A stretch of 64,000 bases of DNA. Source: Lachnospiraceae bacterium. GTDB lineage: Bacteria; Bacillota; Clostridia; Lachnospirales; Lachnospiraceae. This document shows positions 8,445 through 17,143 of this stretch, piece by piece. Within the stretch, counting starts at the first letter, position 1, and the number at the start of each line of letters is the position of its first letter. The stretch is taken from assembly GCA_022791755.1 (NCBI GenBank), contig JAAVZR010000017.1, positions 1-64,000 of the forward strand, written 5' to 3'. Both the position numbers and the translations under genes were made by a program. The notes under the pieces were generated by a model. That model was not told the DNA's origin. It saw only the letters and a list, made by a program, of their open reading frames with translations, and did not search any database.

Positions 8445-8585
8445 AAAGCTTTTGCTGGGAACAGCCACGACTGCAGCGTGTCCCTTTGGGGAAAGGCGCA
8501 GGTTTACAGCTATACAAAACCAGGCCCGACAGAAATTCCGGGCACAAGAGGCTTATCAGATGAAACCAGAATGGGAGGAATCATG

Positions 8586-9761
8586 ATGAAGAAATTTACG
8601 GCAATCCTTTTGACAATGGCAATGCTATGTGCCCTGTTGGCAGGCTGCGCAGGTAAGGACACCACGGCGACGACAGCCGCAGGCGGCGATTCCGGAAAGG
8701 AGACGACGCAGGCTTCCGCCTCAGGTGGAGACGAGACACAGGGGCAGGGCGGAACATCCGGAGATCTCAGTAGTCTGAAGGTATGTGCGATTTTTACCGG
8801 CCCCCGCGGCGACAGCGGAACGATCGACATGGCCTGTGCGGCATTGGAAGCGATCGCGGCTGAGACCGGCATGCAGATCACTCTGATCGAGGGAGACGGG
8901 TCTGCGGATGTGGCGAAGGTACAGGCATCTGTGACCGACGTATCGGAGGACGGATATGACCTGATTTTGTCCACGGGCACCATGGCGGATGTATTCCGGA
9001 TCGTGGCGCCGGATTATCCGGATACGATGTATGCGCTGTTTGACACTACCTTTGATTTCACCACCTATGAAGGAAATAATATCTACTGTGCAAACTTCAA
9101 GCAGAACGAGGGCGCATATCTGGCCGGTATGCTGGCCATGGGCGTCAGCAAGAGCGGAACGATCGGCTTCGTGGGAGGCATGGAAAACGCGAACATCTGC
9201 GACTTTATGTGGGGCTATGTGGAAGGCGCGAAGCATGTAAAGGAATCCGGTATCGTAGCCATCTCTTTCACCGGAGACTGGTATGATTCGGCTAAGGCCA
9301 AGGAGATCGCGCTGACCCAGGTAAACATGGGCGCAGATGTACTCTTCCCGGCGGCAGGTCCTTCTTCCGAAGGCGTCATGGAGGGTGCGGCGGAAGCCAA
9401 GGTAAATTCCATCGGCGTGGATATCGACAGAGAAGCGCAGTACGGCGCGTCGAATCCGGACTGGGTGGAGGTAATCCTTTCCTCGGAGCTGAAGTGTGTG
9501 GATAAAGCCGTGGACCGTGCGGTCCGTCTGTTCGCAGCAGGCGAGTTAAAGCCCGGTCAGGAAGCGCTTGGTATCGCAGAGGGCGGCGTGGATTTATACA
9601 TGGACGGAAACTACCAGACTCTGGTGCCGGATGAGATAAAGACACAGATCGAGGCGGCGAAGGCTGCGATTATCAGCGGAGAGATCACGGTGGGAACAGC
9701 CCTGGGAGCATCGGCGGAGGAGATCGCCCAGATTAAGTCCTGGGCAGGCGCAACCGAATAA
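8586..9761 (+). CDS. BMP-family nucleoside-binding lipoprotein of an ABC importer
   Basis: The 391-residue protein starts with a lipoprotein signal peptide (lipobox LLAGC, lipidated Cys21), followed by a Thr/Ser/Gly-rich linker to about residue 60. The rest is a BMP/Med (PnrA-like) substrate-binding domain. Members of this family capture purine or other nucleosides outside the membrane and deliver them to an ABC permease. GGGAGG lies 7 bases before the ATG at 8586; a second ATG one codon upstream is less well spaced. It heads an operon with an ATPase, two permeases, an MFS protein and two nucleoside hydrolases, which supports nucleosides as substrate. Confidence 0.9.
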   Translation: MKKFTAILLTMAMLCALLAGCAGKDTTATTAAGGDSGKETTQASASGGDETQGQGGTSGDLSSLKVCAIFTGPRGDSGTIDMACAALEAIAAETGMQITLIEGDGSADVAKVQASVTDVSEDGYDLILSTGTMADVFRIVAPDYPDTMYALFDTTFDFTTYEGNNIYCANFKQNEGAYLAGMLAMGVSKSGTIGFVGGMENANICDFMWGYVEGAKHVKESGIVAISFTGDWYDSAKAKEIALTQVNMGADVLFPAAGPSSEGVMEGAAEAKVNSIGVDIDREAQYGASNPDWVEVILSSELKCVDKAVDRAVRLFAAGELKPGQEALGIAEGGVDLYMDGNYQTLVPDEIKTQIEAAKAAIISGEITVGTALGASAEEIAQIKSWAGATE

Positions 9762-9777
9762 CTTCTGGAAAGTGGCG

Positions 9778-9820
9778 GCTGGCCGGCAGTGCAGTCAGAA
9801 ACTGCCGGCCAGCTGTTTTT
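9778..9820 (+). terminator. intra-operon attenuator hairpin
   Basis: Perfect 13-base arms (9778-9790 and 9801-9813) are followed by TGTTTTT. It sits between the binding-protein gene and the ATPase gene. A partial terminator here would give more binding protein than transporter subunits, as is usual in such operons. Confidence 0.8.
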
Positions 9821-9872
9821 GTACCCGTTGCCAGCAAAAGACAGTTTACAACCCGTGAAAGAAGGTGGATTT

Positions 9873-11471
9873 TTGAATCAGGATATCTTGCGTATGGAGG
9901 GGATCACCAAGATCTATGGGAATGGGATCCTGGCCAACGACGGCGTAAATTTTACTCTGCGTGAAGGGGAGATCCATGCCCTGATGGGAGAAAACGGCGC
10001 AGGCAAAAGCACGCTGATGAACATATTATTCGGAATGGAGCAGCCCACCGCCGGGACGATTTATCTGAACGGACAAAAGGTGCGCATCCACAATTCCTCC
10101 GAGGCCCTGAAGATGGGGATCGGCATGGTACATCAGCACTTTATGCTGGTGTCCTCCCTGACCGTGGCGGAGAATCTGATTCTGGGAAACGCTCCCAGAA
10201 AGGGGATTTTGACTGACAGTAAGAAGGCCAAAAGCATCGTCAGGGAGCTGTCCGAAAAGTATCATTTCTCCCTGAACCCGGATACGAGGGTGAAAGACCT
10301 GAGCGTAGGAATGAAACAGCAGCTGGAGATCCTGAAAGCGCTTTACCGCGGTGCAAAAATCCTGATTCTGGACGAGCCTACGGCGGTGCTGACGCCGCAG
10401 GAGACAGAAAAGCTTTTCGAGCAGCTGAAAATACTGCGGGATAACGGCCATGTTCTGATCTTTATTTCTCATAAGATACGGGAAGTAATCGAGATCTGCG
10501 ACCGGGTCACGATCATGCGTTCCGGTAAAAGCATGGGGGTCTATGATATCCATGGGAATCCGGAGGAGGGAACCAGCGATATCACGGAGGAGGATATTTC
10601 CCGGCTGATGGTAGGCAGAGACGCGGTGCTGGAGATTAAGAAGACGCCGGCTCAGCCGAAGGAAGTGGTCCTGAGGGTGGATAAAGCCTTTAATGTGGAC
10701 AGCGAGAAAAAGGTGCATGTGCGAAACGTCAGCTTCTCGGTGCGCAGCGGGGAGATCCTGGGAGTGGCCGGCGTGGAGGGCAACGGGCAGGCAGAGCTCA
10801 TCGCCATGCTGACCGGGATGCAGCCTCTGGACGCCGGAGACGTGCGGATATCGGATGTGTCTATCCGCGGTAAAAAGATCCGTGATATCCGGGAAAATAT
10901 GCTGGCCTACATCCCCCAGGACCGTCTGACCTACGGTGTGGTGGCCTCCGGCGATATTATGGAAAATCTGGTGCCCTTTCTGGTGTCGGATTCGCGCTAC
11001 AGCGACAGGGGATTTCTGAAAAACAGGAAGCTGCGGACGCTGGCGAAGGAGGTCTCAAAGGATTATCGGGTAAAATGCGACGACTCGGATCAGCTGGTGT
11101 CGATGCTCTCCGGAGGTAACATGCAAAAGGTGGTCGTGGCCAGAGAGCTGTCAGAGAAGACCAGAAAACATGTACCTCTTATCGTGGCGGATCAGCCGTC
11201 ACGGGGAATTGATATCGGAGCCACCACCTTCATCCATCAGAAGCTTCTGGAGCTTCGGGACCAGGGGGCCGCAGTATTGCTGATCTCGGCGGATCTCAAC
11301 GAGATCCTGGAACTGTCCGATTCGGTGATCGTCATGTACGATGGTCAGATCGCGGGATATTTTGAAGATACCAGGCAGCTGACAGAGTCGGAGCTGGGCC
11401 AGTACATGCTGGGCGTGAAGAAACAGACGCCAGAGGAGATAAAAGGAGTGTGCCATGGCGAATACGAATAA
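9873..11471 (+). CDS. nucleoside ABC importer, double ATPase subunit
   Basis: This 532-residue cytoplasmic protein has two fused ABC domains, as in the sugar and nucleoside importer subfamily (RbsA/NupO type). Domain 1 has Walker A GENGAGKST (residues 39-47) and the signature LSVGMKQQ. Domain 2 has the degenerate P-loop GVEGNGQAE typical of the family and LSGGNMQKV. The TTG at 9873 is chosen because GAAGGTGG precedes it and the protein then starts directly at the first ABC domain; the frame opens earlier but runs through the attenuator hairpin. Its last 17 bases overlap the next gene, suggesting coupled translation. Confidence 0.92.
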   Translation: MNQDILRMEGITKIYGNGILANDGVNFTLREGEIHALMGENGAGKSTLMNILFGMEQPTAGTIYLNGQKVRIHNSSEALKMGIGMVHQHFMLVSSLTVAENLILGNAPRKGILTDSKKAKSIVRELSEKYHFSLNPDTRVKDLSVGMKQQLEILKALYRGAKILILDEPTAVLTPQETEKLFEQLKILRDNGHVLIFISHKIREVIEICDRVTIMRSGKSMGVYDIHGNPEEGTSDITEEDISRLMVGRDAVLEIKKTPAQPKEVVLRVDKAFNVDSEKKVHVRNVSFSVRSGEILGVAGVEGNGQAELIAMLTGMQPLDAGDVRISDVSIRGKKIRDIRENMLAYIPQDRLTYGVVASGDIMENLVPFLVSDSRYSDRGFLKNRKLRTLAKEVSKDYRVKCDDSDQLVSMLSGGNMQKVVVARELSEKTRKHVPLIVADQPSRGIDIGATTFIHQKLLELRDQGAAVLLISADLNEILELSDSVIVMYDGQIAGYFEDTRQLTESELGQYMLGVKKQTPEEIKGVCHGEYE

Positions 11472-12576
11472 AAAGCTGAAATCAGCGAAACAGATACAGC
11501 GCGAGTTCAATGCGTTAAAGTTACTGGCAGCCTTCGGCATCGGGATGCTCATCATTGTGGTCGTAGTCTTTATCATCGCCGATGAGCCTTTGAAGGCGCT
11601 TAAGTATTTCTTCCTGGGACCTCTGGATTCGGTACGCCATCTGGGAGGTATCTTAGAAAACGCGACCCCGGTTCTGTTCACCGGCGTTGCGACCTGTCTT
11701 TTGTTTGCAGCGGGAGATATCACGCTGGCCGGGGAAGGCGTCGCTTATTTCGGCGGCTTTATCGCGGCGACCGTGGCGGTATCGGTTCAGATCGAGAGCA
11801 AGCTTCTTTTGGTGCTGGCGCTTTTGGCGGCAGGACTGGTGGGAGGGCTGATCGCAGTGATTCCCGTGATAGCCAAACATAAGTTTCACAGCGATTCCTT
11901 TATCTTCTCCCTGCTTCTGAACTATGTGCTGCTGTATGTGGGAGTCTATGTACTGAATTATTATCTCCATGATTATGGATACACCTCCGGCGTGGCCACG
12001 GCGCTGTTTCCGGAGGGAGCGGTACTTACTTCTATAATAAAGAAGACAAACGTAAACGTGGGCTTCTTCATCGGACTTATATTCGCCGGCCTGGCCTGGT
12101 TCTTTGCCAACCGGACCAAATGGGGGTATGAGGCGAAGCTGGTCCGCCAGAATCCCGGATTTGCAAAATATACCGGAGTGAATATCACCAGGATCAGCGT
12201 GCTGGTGGCCCTGTTAGGCGGGATGATCGCTGCCGTCGGCGGCGGTATCGACGTGCTGGGGAAAGCGCCCCGCTTCTCCTGGGTGGCCATGCCCGGATAT
12301 GGCTGGGACGGCTTTATGGTGGCCACGCTGGCCTATCAGAACCCGTTGCTGGTACCTCTGGCAGCACTGTTTCTGGGATATATCCGTACCGGAGCACAGA
12401 TCATGAATCTGTACAGCGATATTCCGCTGGAACTGATCTCGGCCATCCAGGCGATCATGATTCTGATGATTGCTTCCAAAGCTCTGATGAATAATCTGCA
12501 GCAGCGCCAGATCGAGAGACAGACCCGGCTTAGAAACGAACGGCAGCCAGAGGGAGAGGAGGCGACGGAATGCTAG
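11455..12576 (+). CDS. nucleoside ABC importer permease 1
   Basis: The 373-residue integral membrane protein belongs to the BPD_transp_2 permease family (NupP/YufP-like). A basic cytoplasmic N-terminus is followed by about eight to ten hydrophobic segments, with the conserved loop region GYEAKLVRQNPGFAKYTGV that contacts the ATPase. The C-terminus is charged and Gln/Arg-rich. ATG 11455 has AAGGAG upstream and overlaps the ATPase gene. With the next gene it should form the heterodimeric channel. Confidence 0.92.
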   Translation: MANTNKKLKSAKQIQREFNALKLLAAFGIGMLIIVVVVFIIADEPLKALKYFFLGPLDSVRHLGGILENATPVLFTGVATCLLFAAGDITLAGEGVAYFGGFIAATVAVSVQIESKLLLVLALLAAGLVGGLIAVIPVIAKHKFHSDSFIFSLLLNYVLLYVGVYVLNYYLHDYGYTSGVATALFPEGAVLTSIIKKTNVNVGFFIGLIFAGLAWFFANRTKWGYEAKLVRQNPGFAKYTGVNITRISVLVALLGGMIAAVGGGIDVLGKAPRFSWVAMPGYGWDGFMVATLAYQNPLLVPLAALFLGYIRTGAQIMNLYSDIPLELISAIQAIMILMIASKALMNNLQQRQIERQTRLRNERQPEGEEATEC

Positions 12577-13529
12577 GCGTATTCTTTGATAATGTGTTTT
12601 CGGCAGGTTTTCTGTTCACGGTTCTTCGTGTAGGTACGCCGATTCTGTTTGCCAGTATGGCAGCCCTGGTATCAACCAAATGCGGGATCGTGAATATCAC
12701 AATTGACGGAACCATGCTGATGAGCGCTCTGATGGGGACTCTGATCAGCGCGTTTACCCAGAATCTCATATTAGGCTGCCTGGCCGGACTGGCCACAGGT
12801 ATGTTTATGGGAGGTTTTCTGGCTTTCTTCCACGTGAAGATGAAGACGGCGGCCAATCTGACCGGCGTGGCGATCAACCTCTTTACTTCCGGCTTCAGTG
12901 TATTCCTCTGCGCTGTGCTGGCGGGAGACAAAGGCTCCACCTCCAAGCTGCAAAGCCTGACCTTTCCCAATGTGGACATCCCGATTCTCAGGGATATCCC
13001 GTTTCTGGGTCAGGTGCTGTCCGGTCACAATTTGCTGACCTATCTGTCGTTTGCCGTGGTGGCAGGGGTGTTCGTGCTGATTTACAAGACTCCTTTCGGA
13101 CTCAAAGTCCGGGCGGTGGGTGAGAACGAGAAGGCGGCGAAGTCGGTGGGAGAGAACACAGACCGGATTAAGATCATCTCCCTGATTATCGCCGGCGGTA
13201 TCGCTTCCTTCGGCGGTATGTTCCTTTCCATGGGCTATGTGTCCTGGTTTACCCGCAATATGACAGGAGCCAGAGGCTTCATCGGTGTGGCGGCCAATGC
13301 CATCGGCCACGGAAACCCGCTTTTGGTGACGCTTTCTTCCATGCTCTTTGCCGTGGCCCAGGCGATCTCCAATTCGATCCAGATTCTGCAGCTGCCCTCG
13401 GAGCTGGTCATGGCGATCCCCTATGTGATCACTCTGGTCATCATGGTAATCAACAGCGCCAGGGAGGAGATCCAGGCATCCCGCAGAAAGAAAAAGAATA
13501 TCAGCCAGCTCCGGGATGCGTCTGTGTAA
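12570..13529 (+). CDS. nucleoside ABC importer permease 2
   Basis: This 319-residue permease of the same family (NupQ/YufQ-like) has about eight or nine hydrophobic segments. The ATPase-contact loop is visible as GLKVRAVGENEKAAKSVG. It overlaps the previous permease by 7 bases, so the two are translationally coupled and present in equal amounts, as expected for a heterodimer. A charged KKKN tail ends the protein. Confidence 0.92.
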   Translation: MLGVFFDNVFSAGFLFTVLRVGTPILFASMAALVSTKCGIVNITIDGTMLMSALMGTLISAFTQNLILGCLAGLATGMFMGGFLAFFHVKMKTAANLTGVAINLFTSGFSVFLCAVLAGDKGSTSKLQSLTFPNVDIPILRDIPFLGQVLSGHNLLTYLSFAVVAGVFVLIYKTPFGLKVRAVGENEKAAKSVGENTDRIKIISLIIAGGIASFGGMFLSMGYVSWFTRNMTGARGFIGVAANAIGHGNPLLVTLSSMLFAVAQAISNSIQILQLPSELVMAIPYVITLVIMVINSAREEIQASRRKKKNISQLRDASV

Positions 13530-13549
13530 GGACATAGAAAGAAGGAAAG

Positions 13550-14797
13550 ATGGACAAGACGAACAAAAGAGCAAAATGTGACAGCGTCCTGCTTTGCGGG
13601 ACCCAGGCCGGATTCTGGGCCGGCTGCACGGTATTCAGCACATTTCTGATTACATATTTATATGGGCGCGGATATTCGGCGACTCAGGTGGGTCTGATTG
13701 TGGCGCTGATGTCGGCCTTTAATCTGGTATTTCAGCCGCTTTGGGGCTATATAGCGGATACAAAGATCAGTCTGAAGAGGGTGATCCTCCTGTGTCTGGG
13801 GATATCGGTTCCTTTAGGATGCCTGATGCCGTTCTTTGCCAGGACGACCTTCCTGCTGGTAATCGGCAGCCTGCTGGTGGCCTGCTTTGATAATCCCATC
13901 CGGGGACTTTTAGACTCTCTGACCAACATCGCAGAGAGCCGGAACCGGTATATCGTCTACGGCGTGGCCCGCGGCTGCGGCTCCTTCTTCAGCGCGGTGG
14001 CCTGCCTGTTTGTGGGAGATATACTGGACCGCTACGGTATCGAGTGGGCCTTCGGTATTCATGGAATCCTGCTTTCGGTGGCCTTTGTGTTCTTACTGTG
14101 CTTTTCGGAGACGCCGTGCAGAGAGGACGGTGTGGAAAAAGAGCAGGCAGTCGTAAAGAGCGCGGGGAGCGGATCGTCCCCGGGAAAAAGGGCCAAAAAG
14201 ACGATCACAATGGGGGAGGCCGCGGGGACGCTTCTCGGCAATAAAGCCTTCTGCGCTGTCTTCGCCAGCACGATTCTCCTGAATATAGGACTGAAAGCGG
14301 CTCTGACCTTTGCCCCGATCATGATCGTACAGATGGGGGGAACCAGCGTACATAACGGCTATTCCATGGCCATTAATACGGTGGGAATGCTGCCCTGTAT
14401 GCTGGTGTACAGCTGGCTGTATAAGAAAAAGAAGCTTTCTAACAATAATCTGTATATGCTGGCCTGCTTTTTTACCGTAGCGCGGATATTCAGCATGGCT
14501 CTGGCGGACAGCCTGTGGATGACCATTGGGATTCAGATTATCAATTCTCTGTCCTACGGCTTTTTACAGCCTGCCATGATTTGTGCCATCAGCGATGTGG
14601 CGCCCGGAGAGCTTCGGGCCACGGCGATCACGCTGGTGACCGGGGGACATGTGGCGATCAGCAGCATCCTGGGCGACTATGTGGCAGGACTGATTGTGGA
14701 TGCCTTTGGGATGAAGGAGATGTTCTGGATCTGCACGGCGTTGGCCGTACTGGGGACGTTAGCCTATCTGCCGGTGATGAAAGCGAAGAGGGCCTGA
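13550..14797 (+). CDS. major facilitator superfamily transporter
   Basis: The 415-residue protein has about twelve predicted membrane segments and the MFS arrangement of two six-helix halves joined by a charged loop (about residues 190-225). It resembles the MFS_1-like and nucleoside or oligosaccharide:H+ symporter group more than drug exporters. It lies 20 bases after the second permease and 100 bases before the nucleoside hydrolases, in one apparent operon. It may import nucleosides or export a base left after hydrolysis; the sequence does not decide. Confidence 0.8.
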   Translation: MDKTNKRAKCDSVLLCGTQAGFWAGCTVFSTFLITYLYGRGYSATQVGLIVALMSAFNLVFQPLWGYIADTKISLKRVILLCLGISVPLGCLMPFFARTTFLLVIGSLLVACFDNPIRGLLDSLTNIAESRNRYIVYGVARGCGSFFSAVACLFVGDILDRYGIEWAFGIHGILLSVAFVFLLCFSETPCREDGVEKEQAVVKSAGSGSSPGKRAKKTITMGEAAGTLLGNKAFCAVFASTILLNIGLKAALTFAPIMIVQMGGTSVHNGYSMAINTVGMLPCMLVYSWLYKKKKLSNNNLYMLACFFTVARIFSMALADSLWMTIGIQIINSLSYGFLQPAMICAISDVAPGELRATAITLVTGGHVAISSILGDYVAGLIVDAFGMKEMFWICTALAVLGTLAYLPVMKAKRA

Positions 14798-14900
14798 GCT
14801 GCCGTGTCTGTAAAGGATGCCTTGATGCGGCTGCGGCAGAAGAGATACCACGAAACAGCCTGGGACGCCCGGGAGAAAAGGGCGGGAGAGGAGCAATATC

Positions 14901-15944
14901 ATGAGAAAAATACCTGTAATCATTGACTGTGATCCGGGCCATGACGATATGATGGCCCTGGTGCTGGCATACGGAAGCAAGGCTCTGGATATCCGGGCGG
15001 TCACCACCGTAGCCGGAAATAATACGCTGGATAACACCACCAGAAACGCCCTGAATGTGCTCCACTACATCGGGGCCGATGAGGTGCCGGTGGGGCGGGG
15101 CACGAAAAATCCCATAGTGCGAGACCATCAGGAACGGATCGCGCAGCTCTATGCCATGCGCAGGAAATGGAAGATGACGCCGGCAGCAGGGGAAAAGGAG
15201 CAGGAGCCAAAGAAGCAGGTGACCGGAGCCTCGGCCCACGGCGTAAGCGGCCTGGACGGATTTACCTTCCCGGAGGAGAATCCGAAGAGGGAGGCTTCCA
15301 TGGGAGCAGTGGAGCTGATGGCAAAAGTGCTCAGAGAGAGTGAGGAGAAGGTCACGATCATTCCCACCGGTCCGCTGACCAATATAGGGCTTTTAGTCCG
15401 GGCATTTCCGGATCTTCTGTGCAAGATCGAGAGGATTTCCATGATGGGAGGCACCAGTGAGTTTGTGCTGAACCGGCCTTTTATGGAGTTTAATACTTTG
15501 CTGGATCCGGAAGCGACCAAGATCGTGTTCGAGAGCGGCGTGCCCATCATCATGTTCGGATATGATGTGACCTACCGCGTGCTCTACGATACGGAGACGA
15601 TCCGCCGCATCGAAGCTATTGGCAATGACACAGGCAGGATGGTGACGGCGCTTCTGAAATATTTCATGGCCAGCCATAACAGCTCTCTGAGCCACCTGAA
15701 CTTAAAGGACGTGGCGCCCATCCACGACGCCTGCGCGGTGGCCGGGGTGATTGACCCTACGCTGGTGACGGAATCGAAGATGCTCCATGTGGATATCGAG
15801 ACGGCCGGAACCTATTTTGACGGAGCCACCGTGTGCGACTATACTGGCTGCCTGAAGCTGCCGGCCAACGTGGAGGTGGTCTATAACATGGATACGCCGC
15901 GCTTCCTTGACCTGTTAGTGAAGGCGTCGGAAAACTGTAAGTAA
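14901..15944 (+). CDS. inosine-uridine preferring nucleoside hydrolase, copy 1
   Basis: The 347-residue enzyme of the IUNH family splits nucleosides into a base and ribose. The calcium-binding DxDxxxDD motif is seen as DCDPGHDD (residues 9-16). The later conserved Asp lies in HDACAVAG, and the Asn-rich active-site block FMEFN is present. GGAGAGGAG precedes the ATG. Compared with copy 2 it has an insertion of about 20 residues, rich in charged residues, near position 90. Ribose produced here would feed the divergent ribokinase. Confidence 0.93.
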   Translation: MRKIPVIIDCDPGHDDMMALVLAYGSKALDIRAVTTVAGNNTLDNTTRNALNVLHYIGADEVPVGRGTKNPIVRDHQERIAQLYAMRRKWKMTPAAGEKEQEPKKQVTGASAHGVSGLDGFTFPEENPKREASMGAVELMAKVLRESEEKVTIIPTGPLTNIGLLVRAFPDLLCKIERISMMGGTSEFVLNRPFMEFNTLLDPEATKIVFESGVPIIMFGYDVTYRVLYDTETIRRIEAIGNDTGRMVTALLKYFMASHNSSLSHLNLKDVAPIHDACAVAGVIDPTLVTESKMLHVDIETAGTYFDGATVCDYTGCLKLPANVEVVYNMDTPRFLDLLVKASENCK

Positions 15945-15959
15945 GGGGAGGAAGAGGAT

Positions 15960-16958
15960 ATGAATAAAATACCGGTTATCGTCGATTGTGATCCTGGCCA
16001 TGATGATATGATGGCTCTGGTGCTGGCCTGCCACAGCCCAAGGCTGGATGTGAAGCTGGTGACCACCGTGTCAGGCAATAAATCTCTGGAGCTGGTGACA
16101 AGGAATGCGCTGAATGTGCTGCACTATATCGGAGCAGATCACATTCCTGTGGCAGCTGGCTGCGACCGGCCCATCGTGCGCAGGAAGGATCATGCCGAGG
16201 CCGCCATCGCAGAGCTGCGCCGCCATTCGGACTCCATCGAAAACGGGGCTCACGGAGCCAGCGGCCTGGACGGCTTCACCTTTCCGGAGGAGAATCCCAA
16301 GAAGGTGATAGAGATCCGCGCCGTGGAAGCCATGGCACAGGTCCTGAGAGAGAGCGAGGAGAAGATCACGCTGATTCCCACCGGTCCGCTGACCAATGTG
16401 GCGCTGCTGATCCGCTGCTATCCGAACCTGATCTCCCGGATCGAGAAGATATCCTTAATGGGCGGGACCTGCCAGTTTGTGTTTACCAGGCCGTTCATGG
16501 AGTTTAATACCTTCATTGATCCGGAGGCCACGAAGATCGTATTTGAGAGCGGGATTCCGATCACAATGTACGGGTACGATGCGACTTACTCCGTGCTCTA
16601 TGACCAGACGGTGATCGACCGGATCGCCTCCCATAAAAATCAGACTTCCTACATGGTATCGGAGCTTTTGAAGGCGTTTATGTACCGCCACAATAACACA
16701 TTTAAATGGCTGGGACTTACGGATACCTGTCCGATCCATGATGCCTGCGCGGTGGCCGGCGTCATCGATCCGACGCTGGTGACGGAGTCAAAAATGCTTC
16801 ATGTGGATATCGAGACAGCCGGAAACTACTTTGACGGAGCTACGGTCTGTGACTATGAGGATATCCTGGGTCTGCCTCACAATGTGGAGGTGGTTTACCG
16901 CATGGATAACGCCCGTTTCTTTGATCTGATGGAGGAGTGCAGCGCCAGAGGGAAATAA
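15960..16958 (+). CDS. inosine-uridine preferring nucleoside hydrolase, copy 2
   Basis: The 332-residue paralogue starts 15 bases after copy 1, with GGGAGGAAG upstream. It keeps DCDPGHDD (9-16), the FMEFN block and HDACAVAGVIDP. The two copies share long identical blocks, particularly at the C-terminus, so they look like a tandem duplication that has diverged, perhaps to split purine and pyrimidine nucleosides. It is the last gene of the operon and is followed by a terminator. Confidence 0.93.
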   Translation: MNKIPVIVDCDPGHDDMMALVLACHSPRLDVKLVTTVSGNKSLELVTRNALNVLHYIGADHIPVAAGCDRPIVRRKDHAEAAIAELRRHSDSIENGAHGASGLDGFTFPEENPKKVIEIRAVEAMAQVLRESEEKITLIPTGPLTNVALLIRCYPNLISRIEKISLMGGTCQFVFTRPFMEFNTFIDPEATKIVFESGIPITMYGYDATYSVLYDQTVIDRIASHKNQTSYMVSELLKAFMYRHNNTFKWLGLTDTCPIHDACAVAGVIDPTLVTESKMLHVDIETAGNYFDGATVCDYEDILGLPHNVEVVYRMDNARFFDLMEECSARGK

Positions 16959-17002
16959 AAGCGACAATATCTGACATCTGATACATCCATACCATTCGCC
17001 GG

Positions 17003-17033
17003 ACCGGCTTCCTCCTGGGGGGAAGCCGGTTTT
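17003..17033 (+). terminator. terminator of the nucleoside operon
   Basis: Inverted repeat ACCGGCTTCC (17003-17012) with GGAAGCCGGT (17021-17030), followed by TTT. It isolates the nucleoside operon from the next module. Confidence 0.85.
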
Positions 17034-17075
17034 GGCATTATGGGATCCGATATAATGAAATCAATGCTTCGGGGG

Positions 17076-17104
17076 TGGACGGACTACTCAGGATAAGGTA
17101 CAAT
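17076..17104 (+). promoter_or_regulatory. promoter of the giant NTPase operon
   Basis: TGGACG (17076-17081), a 17-base spacer and TACAAT (17099-17104). It resembles the promoter before tatD at 25531 (TAGACA, 17 bases, TACAAT). Confidence 0.55.
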
Positions 17105-17143
17105 AGAAAGATAAAAGGATATAAGGGCAGCGGGAGGTAGTTT

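Noticed and set aside
8218-8586. 122-codon frame before the BMP gene
   Set aside because: It crosses the promoter and operator, and its end overlaps the ribosome site of the real gene.
14901-16958. Tandem hydrolases as a recent direct repeat
   Set aside because: The DNA has diverged throughout and the first copy has an insertion, so this is an old gene duplication, not a repeat element.
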